Positions 26,020 through 34,159 of a stretch of 64,000 nucleotides of DNA are shown piece by piece. Below the pieces are notes generated by a model that was not told where the DNA came from, ran no database searches, and saw nothing but the letters and a program-made list of their open reading frames with translations. Origin of the DNA: Bradyrhizobium guangdongense (GTDB taxonomy: Bacteria > Pseudomonadota > Alphaproteobacteria > Rhizobiales > Xanthobacteraceae); the NCBI RefSeq assembly GCF_004114975.1, contig NZ_CP030051.1, positions 6,262,001 to 6,326,000 of the forward strand. The letters are read 5' to 3'. Made by a program: the position numbers and the translations under genes. Position 1 is the stretch's first letter, and the number at the start of each line of letters is the position of its first letter.

Positions 26020-26035
26020 TTAACCCTTTGCTAAC
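26020..26035 (+). promoter_or_regulatory. CtrA-like box upstream of flhA
   Basis: TTAA-CCCTTTG-CTAAC differs at one position from the CtrA recognition consensus TTAA-N7-TTAAC. It lies 168 bp upstream of the flhA start in an otherwise gene-free stretch. CtrA control of early flagellar genes is known in Caulobacter; binding here is inferred. Confidence 0.5.
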
Positions 26036-26202
26036 CATACACCCGGCAAGAATTGCCGGGTGAAGTCGAGTGTCGTCAGCCGCGTAAAACGGGAGCTCCC
26101 GTGGACGCCAGTGCGGTGCCTCACTTTCGGAACGGCGGCCCATCGGCCGCCGCGCAGACGTTTGGGGCGCGCGGACGGCAGTCGCGCGGGGAGGCAGCTA
26201 CC

Positions 26203-28344
26203 ATGGTCGACGTCACCGCGGGACAGGGCGTAGGCGCAGGGAAACCCGGCATCCCCTCCGTCTCCGAGATCGTCACGATCCTCAAGCGCGGCGATATCGC
26301 GCTGGCGCTCGGCATCCTCACCATCCTGGTGGTGCTGATCCTGCCGCTGCCCGCGATCGTGCTCGACCTGTTCCTGGCGATCTCGATCACGCTCTCGATC
26401 CTGATCCTGATGACCTCGCTGTTCATCCAGGCGCCGCTGGAATTCTCCGCCTTCCCGACCATCCTCCTGATCTCGACCATGCTGCGCCTGTCGCTCAACA
26501 TGGCTTCGACCCGCCTGATCCTGTCGCACGGGCACGAGGGCACGGATGCCGCCGGTCACGTCATCGAGGCCTTCGGCAGCTTCGTGATGGGCGGCAATTT
26601 CGTCATCGGCATCATCGTCTTCGCGATCCTGATCATCGTCAATTTCGTCGTCATCACCAAGGGTTCGGGCCGTATCGCAGAAGTCGCCGCCCGCTTCCAC
26701 CTGGACGCCATGCCCGGCAAGCAGATGGCGATCGACGCCGACCTGTCCGCCGGACTGATCGACGAAAAGGTCGCCAAGGAGCGCCGCAAGGCCCTGGAGG
26801 ACGAAAGCGGCTTCTTCGGCGCCATGGACGGTGCCTCGAAGTTCGTACGCGGCGATGCCATCGCGGGCCTCCTCATCGTTTTCATCAACGTCGTCGGCGG
26901 CATGATCATTGGCGTCGCGCAGCAGGGCCTGTCCTTTGCCGACGCGGGCCGGAGCTATACGCTGCTGACCGTCGGTGACGGCCTCGTCACCCAGGTGCCG
27001 GCGCTGATCGTCTCGACCGCGGCCGGCCTGCTCGTCTCCAAGGCCGGTGTCTCCGGCGCGGCCGACAAGGCGCTGATGAAGCAGTTCTCGGGCTATCCGC
27101 AGGCGCTGGCGATGTCCTCGGCGGTGATGCTGGTACTGGCGGCGCTGCCCGGCATTCCGACCATCCCCTTCCTCGCGCTCGGCGCCGGCGCCGGCGCGCT
27201 GGCCTGGACCGCGCGCAACCACAAGCGCACCGCCGTCAAGGCCGAGGAAGCCGCCAAGGCCGCGCCCGCCCCGGGTCAACCCGGCGCGCCGGGCGCTGCG
27301 GCCGCGGACGAGCCGATCTCCGCGGCGTTGAAGATCGACGACCTCAAGATCGAGCTCGGCTATGCGCTGCTGCCACTGGTCAATGGCCCCGACGGCACCG
27401 ACCGGCTCACCGAGCAGATCAAGGCGCTGCGCCGTTCGCTGGCGATCGAGATGGGCTTCGTCATGCCGGCGGTGCGCATCCTCGACAACGTCCAGCTCGA
27501 GGCCAACACCTACATCATCAAGATCAAGGAAGTCGACGCCGGTACCGGCAAGATCTGGCCCAACCAGTTCATGGTCATGGACCCCGGCGGCAGCCAGGTG
27601 CAGGTGCCCGGCATCCACACCACCGAGCCGACCTTCGGCCTGCCCGCAACCTGGGTCGACGCCAGCCTCAAGGAGGAGGCCTCGCTCAAAGGCTACACCG
27701 TCGTCGATGCCGCGACGGTGCTCTCGACCCACCTCACCGAGCTGCTCAAGGCCAACATGTCGGATCTGCTCTCTTATGGCGAGGTGCAGAAGCTGCTCAA
27801 GGAGCTGCCGAAGGAGCAGAGCGAGCTGGTCAAGGACATCGTGCCGGCGCAGGTTACGGTTTCCGGCATCCAGCGCGTGCTGCAGCTGCTGCTTGCCGAG
27901 CGCATCTCGATCCGCGACCTCTCGACCATCCTCGAAGGCATCGCCGACTCGCTCGCCTTCTCGCGCAACCCCGCGAGCATGGTCGAGCATGTCCGCGCCC
28001 GGCTGGCGCGGCAGATCTGCGCCCAAAACACCTCCTATGCCGGCTATCTGCCGCTGATCGCGCTGTCGGCGAAATGGGAGCAGGCCTTTGCCGAATCCAT
28101 CATCGGCCAGGGCGAGGAGCGCAGCCTCGCGATGCAGCCCTCGAAGCTCTCGGAATTCATGACCGCCGTACGCGAGGCTTTCGAGCGCGCCGCCCGCGAA
28201 GGCGAGGCGCCGGTGCTGGTCACCTCTGCGGCAATTCGTCCCTTCGTCCGGTCGCTGGTCGAACGGTTCCGCGCTCAGACGACCGTGCTGTCGCAGGCCG
28301 AAATCCATCCCAGGGCGAGGCTGAAAACGGTCGGAAGCGTCTGA
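26203..28344 (+). CDS. flhA: Flagellar export apparatus protein FlhA
   Basis: A 713-residue inner-membrane protein, the usual size for FlhA. GGGGAGG lies just upstream of the ATG at 26203. The first ~330 residues hold about eight membrane segments and the FHIPEP-family core, including FPTILLISTMLRLSLNMASTR-type sequence near residues 85-105 and RFHLDAMPGKQMAIDADLSAG near 165-185. The C-terminal cytoplasmic domain (from about residue 365) ends ARLKTVGSV. FlhA forms the ring that receives export substrates and chaperones. It is monocistronic here, separate from fliJ-fliI 5 kb away. Confidence 0.96.
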   Translation: MVDVTAGQGVGAGKPGIPSVSEIVTILKRGDIALALGILTILVVLILPLPAIVLDLFLAISITLSILILMTSLFIQAPLEFSAFPTILLISTMLRLSLNMASTRLILSHGHEGTDAAGHVIEAFGSFVMGGNFVIGIIVFAILIIVNFVVITKGSGRIAEVAARFHLDAMPGKQMAIDADLSAGLIDEKVAKERRKALEDESGFFGAMDGASKFVRGDAIAGLLIVFINVVGGMIIGVAQQGLSFADAGRSYTLLTVGDGLVTQVPALIVSTAAGLLVSKAGVSGAADKALMKQFSGYPQALAMSSAVMLVLAALPGIPTIPFLALGAGAGALAWTARNHKRTAVKAEEAAKAAPAPGQPGAPGAAAADEPISAALKIDDLKIELGYALLPLVNGPDGTDRLTEQIKALRRSLAIEMGFVMPAVRILDNVQLEANTYIIKIKEVDAGTGKIWPNQFMVMDPGGSQVQVPGIHTTEPTFGLPATWVDASLKEEASLKGYTVVDAATVLSTHLTELLKANMSDLLSYGEVQKLLKELPKEQSELVKDIVPAQVTVSGIQRVLQLLLAERISIRDLSTILEGIADSLAFSRNPASMVEHVRARLARQICAQNTSYAGYLPLIALSAKWEQAFAESIIGQGEERSLAMQPSKLSEFMTAVREAFERAAREGEAPVLVTSAAIRPFVRSLVERFRAQTTVLSQAEIHPRARLKTVGSV

Positions 28345-28538
28345 TTTGCCTTAATAAGCCGTGTGTTTTTCGGCCACAGGCAAATGGTTTTTGAGTTCCT
28401 GGCGCCTGATCGACCAAACGTTGACAAGGCGCCTTACGAGCAGATTACATCATTGAAACAATTGCATAATTAGGCGATCGCGACAGGATTTTGATCGCGA
28501 TCTTTCACGTCATATCACGCTCTTGTGATGGCCACTTG

Positions 28539-28564
28539 GGAACGAATCCCCCCAATACTAGGTT
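28539..28564 (+). promoter_or_regulatory. EcfG-like promoter (GGAAC-N17-GGTT)
   Basis: GGAAC at 28539-28543 and GGTT at 28561-28564 are 17 bases apart, one mismatch from the general stress consensus (CGTT). It points to the 66-residue protein gene at 28639. The remaining sequence between flhA and this site (28345-28538) shows no gene. Confidence 0.45.
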
Positions 28565-28638
28565 GTTGGGCACCGGAAGCATGAACCTGTCTGAACGGGC
28601 TGGCGACTACTTCGGGTAGATGGCGGCAGGAGGCTTCC

Positions 28639-28839
28639 ATGAACCACTCGATCTACAGCGCAGATCGCTCGACCCACCTGAAGATTGTGGTCGTGGCCCT
28701 CGTCGCAGGGATCGCAGTCGCTGGCTTCGGCATCACGGCACGCACGGGTTCGGATGACGGCCTGACCCAGACTGCCCGCGTCATCAAGGCCGGCAAGCCG
28801 GTTGTGATCACCAGCTCGAACGCAACGCTCGTTCGCTGA
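28639..28839 (+). CDS. Small single-pass membrane/exported protein (66 aa)
   Basis: A 66-residue protein with one hydrophobic segment (LKIVVVALVAGIAVAGFGI, about residues 14-32) that could be a signal anchor, followed by a polar C-terminal part (TARTGSDDGLTQTARVIKAG). GGAGG lies before the ATG. I do not recognise a characterised family. The EcfG-like promoter upstream and the strong hairpin terminator about 100 bp downstream suggest a self-contained stress-responsive transcript. Confidence 0.65.
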   Translation: MNHSIYSADRSTHLKIVVVALVAGIAVAGFGITARTGSDDGLTQTARVIKAGKPVVITSSNATLVR

Positions 28840-28936
28840 GGAGATTTTGAGTTTTAAGGAATTCACGCGGCTCTTTACCAGCCCCCCAAAGTCGCCACGT
28901 GGATATGTAGACGACCCCAACCCCAAGTCGACTACA

Positions 28937-28965
28937 GAAAGCGCCCGCCCCCCACGGGCGCTTTC
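28937..28965 (+). terminator. Hairpin terminator
   Basis: GAAAGCGCCCG (28937-28947) pairs perfectly with CGGGCGCTTTC (28955-28965) around a seven-base C-rich loop, with TCTC-type sequence following. It ends the transcript of the 66-residue protein gene. Confidence 0.65.
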
Positions 28966-29052
28966 TCATGTCCGGGGTATGCTATTCATCGGTGAGCACG
29001 ACGAATCCACACCGTCTTGGCCACCGAGACAAAATCATCTTATGAACCACCG

Positions 29053-29787
29053 ATGTCTGACACGTGGACCTATCGCCCGTGGGCAACTGATCCGCTGATT
29101 GAAGTCGGCCGGCTTGCGGCGGCGAAGCCGATCGCGCTCGCCTGCCACGTTCACCCTGACGTTCAGATCTCTGCCGTCAGAACAGGATGGCGGGTCTATG
29201 CTACCTCGTTCGGAGAATTCCGCGCGACTGCTGGCGACATCGTGGTCATCCCGGGAGGCGTCCCCCATTCCTCGCATGGAGGCGAGGGATCCATCGTGAC
29301 TCATCTGTATGTATCGAGCGCTCATAGGGCCGTGCGTGGCGTTGCAAGGCCGCAGCGCCTACGCCATCCACGCGCGATTTCGCCGGCGGATTTGCTCGAT
29401 GCGGTTGGCGGGGCTGATTTGAGAGATGAGGAGCGATTTTCGACGACTTCAGACCTGGCGAAGTTGGTCCTGTCCAACGATCTCGAAATCCGCGCGATGG
29501 CTGAACGGTCGGGCTATTCGAGCGACGGGTTCATTCGGGCTTTCAAGCGTCAGATAGGAATGACACCTGGCGCCTACCGCTTGGCGATGCGTTTGGCAGC
29601 GTCCCGGGCGCGGCTTAAGCAAGGCGACACCGTCGCGGACGTTGCCTATGCCGGGCTCTTCGCCGACCAGAGCCATTTCGGAAGGCATTTTCGGCGCGCT
29701 TACGGGGTGACGCCAGCCGCTTACCGCATCGGTTTCGCAGTCGGGCGGTCGATTTCGTTCCAGACGCAGCGTGGCGGAGACGCTTAA
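29053..29787 (+). CDS. AraC-family regulator with N-terminal cupin
   Basis: A 244-residue regulator. The N-terminal half is an AraC-type cupin (ALACHVHPDVQISAVRTGWR, then GDIVVIPGGVPHSSHG), and the C-terminal half carries two HTH motifs (LEIRAMAERSGYSSDGFIRAFKRQIGMTP and VADVAYAGLFADQSHFGRHFRRAYGVTPAAYR, each read in parts). The ATG at 29053 is used, with a TTG twelve codons upstream possible. It sits 39 bp ahead of a DMT transporter gene on the same strand and probably controls it. Confidence 0.85.
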   Translation: MSDTWTYRPWATDPLIEVGRLAAAKPIALACHVHPDVQISAVRTGWRVYATSFGEFRATAGDIVVIPGGVPHSSHGGEGSIVTHLYVSSAHRAVRGVARPQRLRHPRAISPADLLDAVGGADLRDEERFSTTSDLAKLVLSNDLEIRAMAERSGYSSDGFIRAFKRQIGMTPGAYRLAMRLAASRARLKQGDTVADVAYAGLFADQSHFGRHFRRAYGVTPAAYRIGFAVGRSISFQTQRGGDA

Positions 29788-29826
29788 GGTATTCGCTCCT
29801 CGCTCTTACGAGCCTGAAGGAGCCGC

Positions 29827-30267
29827 ATGAATTACCTCACACCTCTCTTTGTCCTGGCCGCAGGCTTCAGCCTCGCTCTTCAACAAGTGCTGAATGCAAG
29901 CCTCGGCAGCGCCTTGCAATCGGCGCGGTGGAGCGCATTGGTCAGCTATTGTGGAGGGACCATCGCCCTGCTGCTGCTGCTCGTTACCGTCCGCGAACCG
30001 ATTCCCGATGCAGCGCTCGCCGGACGCGCTCATTGGATGGCATGGACGGGCGGTGTCTTCGGCGCGACGTTCATTGCCACCAGCATCTACATGGTGCCAC
30101 GACTTGGGGTGACGACGGTGGCAACGCTCATCATCGTCGGCCAATTGCTGAGCTCACTGGCCTTCGACCAGTTCGGCTTCTTCGGCTTGCCGCGGCAACC
30201 AATCACGATGCTTCGCGGGATCGGCGTTTTGTGCCTCATCACCGGCGTTACGCTTGTGCGCGGGTAG
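29827..30267 (+). CDS. DMT-superfamily transporter (DUF606/YdcZ-like)
   Basis: A 146-residue protein with about five hydrophobic segments, the size of single-domain DUF606/YdcZ members, which pair to form a ten-helix carrier. Typical sequences are QQVLNASLGSALQSARWSAL near residue 20 and the Gly-rich MAWTGGVFGATFIATSIYMVP near residue 70. The substrate is unknown. A ribosome binding site (GAAGGAG) precedes the ATG. It follows an AraC regulator and is probably its target. Confidence 0.82.
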   Translation: MNYLTPLFVLAAGFSLALQQVLNASLGSALQSARWSALVSYCGGTIALLLLLVTVREPIPDAALAGRAHWMAWTGGVFGATFIATSIYMVPRLGVTTVATLIIVGQLLSSLAFDQFGFFGLPRQPITMLRGIGVLCLITGVTLVRG

Positions 30268-30336
30268 TTCGTGCGCCACCGATCGAAGCAAGGCCGCGTG
30301 TCAACGATGGCTATCGCGCGTAACAGAAATCGGGAT

Positions 30337-31296
30337 TCAGGCCTCGCGCAGTTCCGACGGTGTCGCACCGAAGCGCTTGCGGAAGGCGCGGTTGAAATAG
30401 GACAGATCGGAGAAGCCCGAAGAATGCGCGATGTCGCTGATCTTGCGCGCCCGCGCGCGGGGATCGCCGAGCAGTTTTCGCGCCAGAAGCAGACGCTGCT
30501 CCAGCACGAATTCGGTGAAGGTGGTACCGGCCTGCTCGAACAGCCGTTGCGCCTGGCGCGGGCTGAGGCCTGAGCGGGTTGCGACCTCCGACAGACAGAG
30601 GTCGTTGCGGCCGAGGGCGGCCATGACGTCGGCGCGCATGAGATCGAGCCGGGCCGCCGCATGGCCCCGACCGCGTGCGAGCGCAGCGTGCTCTGCGTCC
30701 GTGCCGAGCAGGAGACCGACGAGATCGACCATGTGCTGCGCGGTGAGGCGCTGGCCGACGGCGTCGAGATGCGGAGCGTGATGCGCGGCAAGCGCGTGAT
30801 AGCGGAAGATCGTTTCGGCGACCGCGCCGTCCGACAGCACCTGCGACAGCTTCTCCTCGGCGCGCGGATTGATGTCGAGCAGCGCGCGGCGTGGCATGCG
30901 GATGGTGGTGAAGCGGTTCTCGTCGGTGTGGCCGACGCTGCCGGTGATGCCCATGTCGGCCAGCACCATCTGCTCCGGCGCGAGTTCGACGGTATGACCG
31001 TTCTGCCGGACGCTGACCAGGCCGGCATGCGCGGCGATCAGCACGAGATCGTCGCTGCCGTCGGCAAGGCCGCTCTGCGTGCGGGAATATTGCGCTGAGG
31101 CCCCTTCGGGAAGGCCGAGCGCGATGTTGCCGACCACGCTGACCTGCAACCGGCAATCGATGCTGTCGCCGTGGCTCGGCCCGATCTCGAGGCCGCAGGA
31201 GCCCAGGGCTCTATCGCGCCAATGTTCGAACGCCGGCCCGTGCGGCAGGCCTGCATATTGGTGGATAAAGATGCCCGGCGGCTTGGCTGCATCCAT
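30337..31296 (-). CDS. AraC-family transcriptional regulator (AraC_binding_2 type)
   Basis: A 319-residue regulator. The ATG at 31296 (MDAAKPPGIFIHQYAG) is the first good start; upstream codons lie in low-quality sequence. The C-terminal HTH pair is clear: LCLSEVATRSGLSPRQAQRLF near residue 230 and ISDIAHSSGFSDLSYFNRAF followed by RKRFGATPSELRE at the end. The N-terminal part resembles the AraC_binding_2 sensor of NdvR/FeaR-like proteins. No obvious target gene adjoins, since the next gene downstream is a convergent transporter. Confidence 0.85.
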   Translation of the reverse strand: MDAAKPPGIFIHQYAGLPHGPAFEHWRDRALGSCGLEIGPSHGDSIDCRLQVSVVGNIALGLPEGASAQYSRTQSGLADGSDDLVLIAAHAGLVSVRQNGHTVELAPEQMVLADMGITGSVGHTDENRFTTIRMPRRALLDINPRAEEKLSQVLSDGAVAETIFRYHALAAHHAPHLDAVGQRLTAQHMVDLVGLLLGTDAEHAALARGRGHAAARLDLMRADVMAALGRNDLCLSEVATRSGLSPRQAQRLFEQAGTTFTEFVLEQRLLLARKLLGDPRARARKISDIAHSSGFSDLSYFNRAFRKRFGATPSELREA

Positions 31297-31476
31297 CTGA
31301 TTTCTAGCCCCTCTGCGGCACCGTGATCGGCCGTGCCGACTGCAAATTCCGGGCATTTGACGCCGCGAAACGGACGGAGGTTCAAATCGGGGCTGGATTT
31401 GGCGGGACTTGTCGGATTGCGACGGCAAAATGGACCGTGGCGACGTTGCTGAGATTCGTGCAGAGCCATTGCGGTC

Positions 31477-31577
31477 ATACCCGCGCAGGCGGGGTATCCA
31501 GTACGCCGCGGCTCATCGACTTCATCACAGCCGTCTCGGAGTACTGGATCGCCCGGTCAAGCCGGGCGATGACAGCC
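31477..31577. repeat. Compound intergenic repeat
   Basis: The sequence has an outer dyad (CCAGTAC near 31499 with GTACTGG near 31542) and an inner hairpin of the type GATCGCCCGG-TCAAG-CCGGGCGATG near 31548-31572. Together with CCGCGCAGGCGGG at the left it forms a mosaic widely seen between genes in Bradyrhizobium. The 298-bp gap 31297-31594 holds this element and no gene. Confidence 0.6.
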
Positions 31578-31594
31578 CGCCCTTACACGCGGCT

Positions 31595-32671
31595 CTACCT
31601 CTTCACGGGCGCCTGCGGCTGGGACGGCGGTACGGTCTCGATCAGCTTGCCGGAAAACACCGGCGCCGAACTCGGCTGGCCGTTGGGCGAGCCGCCCGAG
31701 GGCTCGACCGTGACCGCATAGGTCGCGCCGTTGACGAGGTCGGCATCATAGCCGGCGAGCACCGGACGCGCCGTGAAGTCGCCATTGCCGATCACGCCCA
31801 GCGAGCGCGGGCGCGGCAGCCTGTCGGAGATCAGCCAGAGCTCATAGCTCTTGCCCGGCTCTGGCATCGCGCCGACCTTGCGCACGGTGAAATTCCTGGT
31901 CGCCCCGTCGATGGTGAGGATGAAGGCGGGACCGCCGCCCTGGGCCTGCAACAGGGCAACGTATTGCGCCGTCGAGGACAGCGGCGCGGCGGGTGTCTTG
32001 ACCTCGACCGTCTGGATGCGCGGTGCCGGCCGTAGGACGCCGGGCAGCGCATCGGGCAGGAAGACCTGAAGCGACAGCGTCACCAGCAGCGCGGCCGCGA
32101 GCGCGCCCACCGCCGAGGCGATCGTGCGCCAGCGCTTCACGCGGCTCTCGAGCAGGACAACGTTTCCGTCGTCGACACCAGTCGCCTGCAATACGGGTGC
32201 GACGCTCGGATCTGGCGCATGGGTCTGCGGCACGAATTGCGGCGGGAAGATCGGAATGGCGTCGGAGCTTGATGGCGACGGCTCCGATGGCTGCGCATCC
32301 GGGGACGAAGCGTCCGGCGCAGGGGCCTCCGGCGTTGAAGGCTTGGGCGATGAAGCTTCCGACACTGACGGCGGCGCATCCGACAGCGCCGGCGGATGTT
32401 GGGACGATTGAGGGGACGCGACTTCCGACGATTCTTGCGTCGATGCGCTCAGCGCGATCTCCCGCTTGATGTTCTCCCACACGATCGGCCGCGGCTCGAT
32501 CGTGCCGACCATCTGGTTGAGAACGCCGAGCCGGAATTCCCAAGCGCGCACGATTGCGGAAAACTCCTCATCCACCGCCATCATGGTCGCGACCTGCCCG
32601 CGTTCGTCGGCATCGAGGGTACCGAGCGCATATTCCGCGGCCAGCGCGATATGGTCCTCGCTGTAGGCCAT
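31595..32671 (-). CDS. RskA-type anti-sigma factor with extended Pro/Ser-rich linker
   Basis: A 358-residue protein. Residues 1-75 are the sigma-binding region (YSEDHIALAAEYALGTLDAD, typical of RskA relatives). Residues 76-165 are a low-complexity Pro/Ser/Ala linker. A membrane helix follows at about 183-205 (IASAVGALAAALLVTLSLQV), and the C-terminal RskA domain (from about 225) has GKSYELWLISDRLPRPRSLG. It is predicted to hold the ECF sigma factor encoded 75 bp upstream at the membrane until an envelope signal releases it. RskA proteins are usually near 230-250 residues; the extra length is mostly the linker. Confidence 0.88.
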   Translation of the reverse strand: MAYSEDHIALAAEYALGTLDADERGQVATMMAVDEEFSAIVRAWEFRLGVLNQMVGTIEPRPIVWENIKREIALSASTQESSEVASPQSSQHPPALSDAPPSVSEASSPKPSTPEAPAPDASSPDAQPSEPSPSSSDAIPIFPPQFVPQTHAPDPSVAPVLQATGVDDGNVVLLESRVKRWRTIASAVGALAAALLVTLSLQVFLPDALPGVLRPAPRIQTVEVKTPAAPLSSTAQYVALLQAQGGGPAFILTIDGATRNFTVRKVGAMPEPGKSYELWLISDRLPRPRSLGVIGNGDFTARPVLAGYDADLVNGATYAVTVEPSGGSPNGQPSSAPVFSGKLIETVPPSQPQAPVKR

Positions 32672-32746
32672 TCAGCTGCTTTCACCTCTCCCTATGGGAG
32701 CGGTGAAGAAAGAACACTGCGCTAACACGTGCACCCTCATCATCTT

Positions 32747-33292
32747 CTAAAGTCCGAGGCACTGCCGGATATCGAGCATGCTGCGCCGGAGCCACGTCTT
32801 CACCGTGTTGACGGGCGCTGCGAATTTCTGCGCCAATTGCTCGCGGCTCCAGCCGTTATAGTACGCGAGAAGCACCAGCCGCTGCCGGTCCGGCTCGAGC
32901 CGGCCGATACATTCCAACAGCCGCTTCAGCTCCTCGGTCATCTCCCGGCGCGCCAGCGGATCGGCGCTTTCGGCGGCGACCTCCATCGCCTGCGGCTCTT
33001 CCTCCAGGGAGGCTTCCGTCTTCTTGCGCACGATATCGATGGCGCGGTTGCGCGCGATCGACGCCATCCACGTGATTGGCGATGACATCGTCGGATTGAA
33101 CTGGCCGGCACTGTTCCAGATCTTGACGTAGGTCTCCTGAATGACCTCCTCTGCGAGATCCTGTCGGCGCAAGATACGGAGCACGACGCCATAGAGTTTC
33201 GCACGCGTGGCGGCGTAGAGGCGCTCGAACGCGGCAGAATCGCGCTTCGCCACCGCCTCAATCAGCCCGACCAGCTCTGCTGGCGTCAGCAT
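32747..33292 (-). CDS. ECF sigma factor (SigK/RpoE-like)
   Basis: A 181-residue sigma-70 family protein. Region 2 contains AFERLYAATRAKLYGVVLRI and LAEEVIQETYVKIW, and WMASIARNRAIDIVRKK marks region 2.4. Region 4 (RQRLVLLAYYNGWSREQLAQ, then VNTVKTWLRRSMLDIRQCL) binds the -35 element. It heads a two-gene operon with the anti-sigma factor. The target promoter sequence is not evident in the window. Confidence 0.92.
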   Translation of the reverse strand: MLTPAELVGLIEAVAKRDSAAFERLYAATRAKLYGVVLRILRRQDLAEEVIQETYVKIWNSAGQFNPTMSSPITWMASIARNRAIDIVRKKTEASLEEEPQAMEVAAESADPLARREMTEELKRLLECIGRLEPDRQRLVLLAYYNGWSREQLAQKFAAPVNTVKTWLRRSMLDIRQCLGL

Positions 33293-33324
33293 TCAGCCCC
33301 CCAACGCGCGACGCGTCGTCTCTC

Positions 33325-33450
33325 TTCACCTCTCCCCGACGGGCAGAGGTCGATTTGCGCAGCAAATCGGGTGAGGGGGCGAAGGGCTAACGGGAGACCG
33401 TCCCCCCTCACCCGGCGCTCCGCGCCGACCTCTCCCAAAGGGAGAGGTGG
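33325..33450. repeat. Large inverted intergenic repeat (ACCTCTCCC family)
   Basis: ACCTCTCCCCG...AATCGGGTGAGGGGG on the left and CCCCCTCACCCGG...CCGACCTCTCCCAAAGGGAGAGGT on the right form a long imperfect dyad of a type common in Bradyrhizobium genomes. The gap 33293-33606 contains this repeat, the fliJ terminator and no gene. Confidence 0.65.
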
Positions 33451-33542
33451 ACACCGCCGTCGCTGACACAGCTCCCACCACCATAGCGCGCGGCCAAGCC
33501 CGCCACCAAGGGGCCGGGCGCCACACTGTGGACAGCGCATGC

Positions 33543-33568
33543 AAAAACCCGGACCTTGCAGGTCCGGG
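33543..33568 (-). terminator. Rho-independent terminator of fliJ
   Basis: On the minus strand CCCGGACC (33568-33561) and GGTCCGGG (33555-33548) form an 8-bp stem with a five-base loop, followed by TTTTT (33547-33543). It lies 39 bp beyond the fliJ stop. Confidence 0.8.
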
Positions 33569-33606
33569 CTGGCAAATTCGCAAGGATTTTTGAAGCGGGC
33601 GGCCGC

Positions 33607-34026
33607 TTACGCGACGGCGCCGATGCGGGAGCGCATCAAGCCGATGCTGTCCATGTCGGCCTGCTCGCGGGCGTTTTCTTCGGCGCGCTCGCGGGCCTGG
33701 TCTCGCTCGTCCAGGAGCTCGACCTTCTTCAGCTCCTCGAAAGCTTCGCCGAGCGCGGCCTTGGCTTCCTCGAGCTGGCCCTTCAGCTCGTCGGCCGAGC
33801 GGGTCAGGTTCTCGCGGCGCTGGATGGCAGCCTTGGCGTAGGTCGGATAGGCGAAATGCGAGGGATCGTTGATCCCGGCGCGGTCCTGCTCGGTCTGGAT
33901 CTCGCGTTCGAGATCGACCGACATCCGCTGGAAGTCGGCGATCATGGACTCGATCTGGGCGACCCGGCGGCGCTTCTCGTCGACCTGAAACTTCTTCAGG
34001 CGGATGAGGGTATCACGTGACTTCAT
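33607..34026 (-). CDS. fliJ: Flagellar export protein FliJ
   Basis: A 139-residue, highly charged, entirely helical protein beginning MKSRDTLIRLKKFQVDEKRR, the alphaproteobacterial FliJ pattern, with coiled-coil heptads throughout and a central NDPSHFAYPTYAKAA bend. FliJ is the central stalk of the flagellar export ATPase and binds export chaperones and FlhA. The ATG at 34026 is preferred over an upstream Cys-rich extension. It follows fliI by 133 bp on the same strand, and a clean terminator ends the transcript. Confidence 0.88.
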   Translation of the reverse strand: MKSRDTLIRLKKFQVDEKRRRVAQIESMIADFQRMSVDLEREIQTEQDRAGINDPSHFAYPTYAKAAIQRRENLTRSADELKGQLEEAKAALGEAFEELKKVELLDERDQARERAEENAREQADMDSIGLMRSRIGAVA

Positions 34027-34159
34027 CGACTCGTACTCCCCAGAAGTCCCTTGGCTGCAAGACATACACACATTGGGACGGCACCGGTCTCCCCACAGGC
34101 CCTGATAGGACCCAGACCGGCTCTGCTACTCTGTGGGAACGGATGATGACGCGACAAAG

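Noticed and set aside
26020..28308. Long open frame antisense to flhA
   Set aside because: It mirrors FlhA codons, has no recognisable domain and contains the FlhA promoter region in its 3' part.
28847..29098. TTG-initiated small frame after the 66-residue protein gene
   Set aside because: It runs through a strong terminator hairpin and has no protein-like character, although GAGGAG precedes the TTG.
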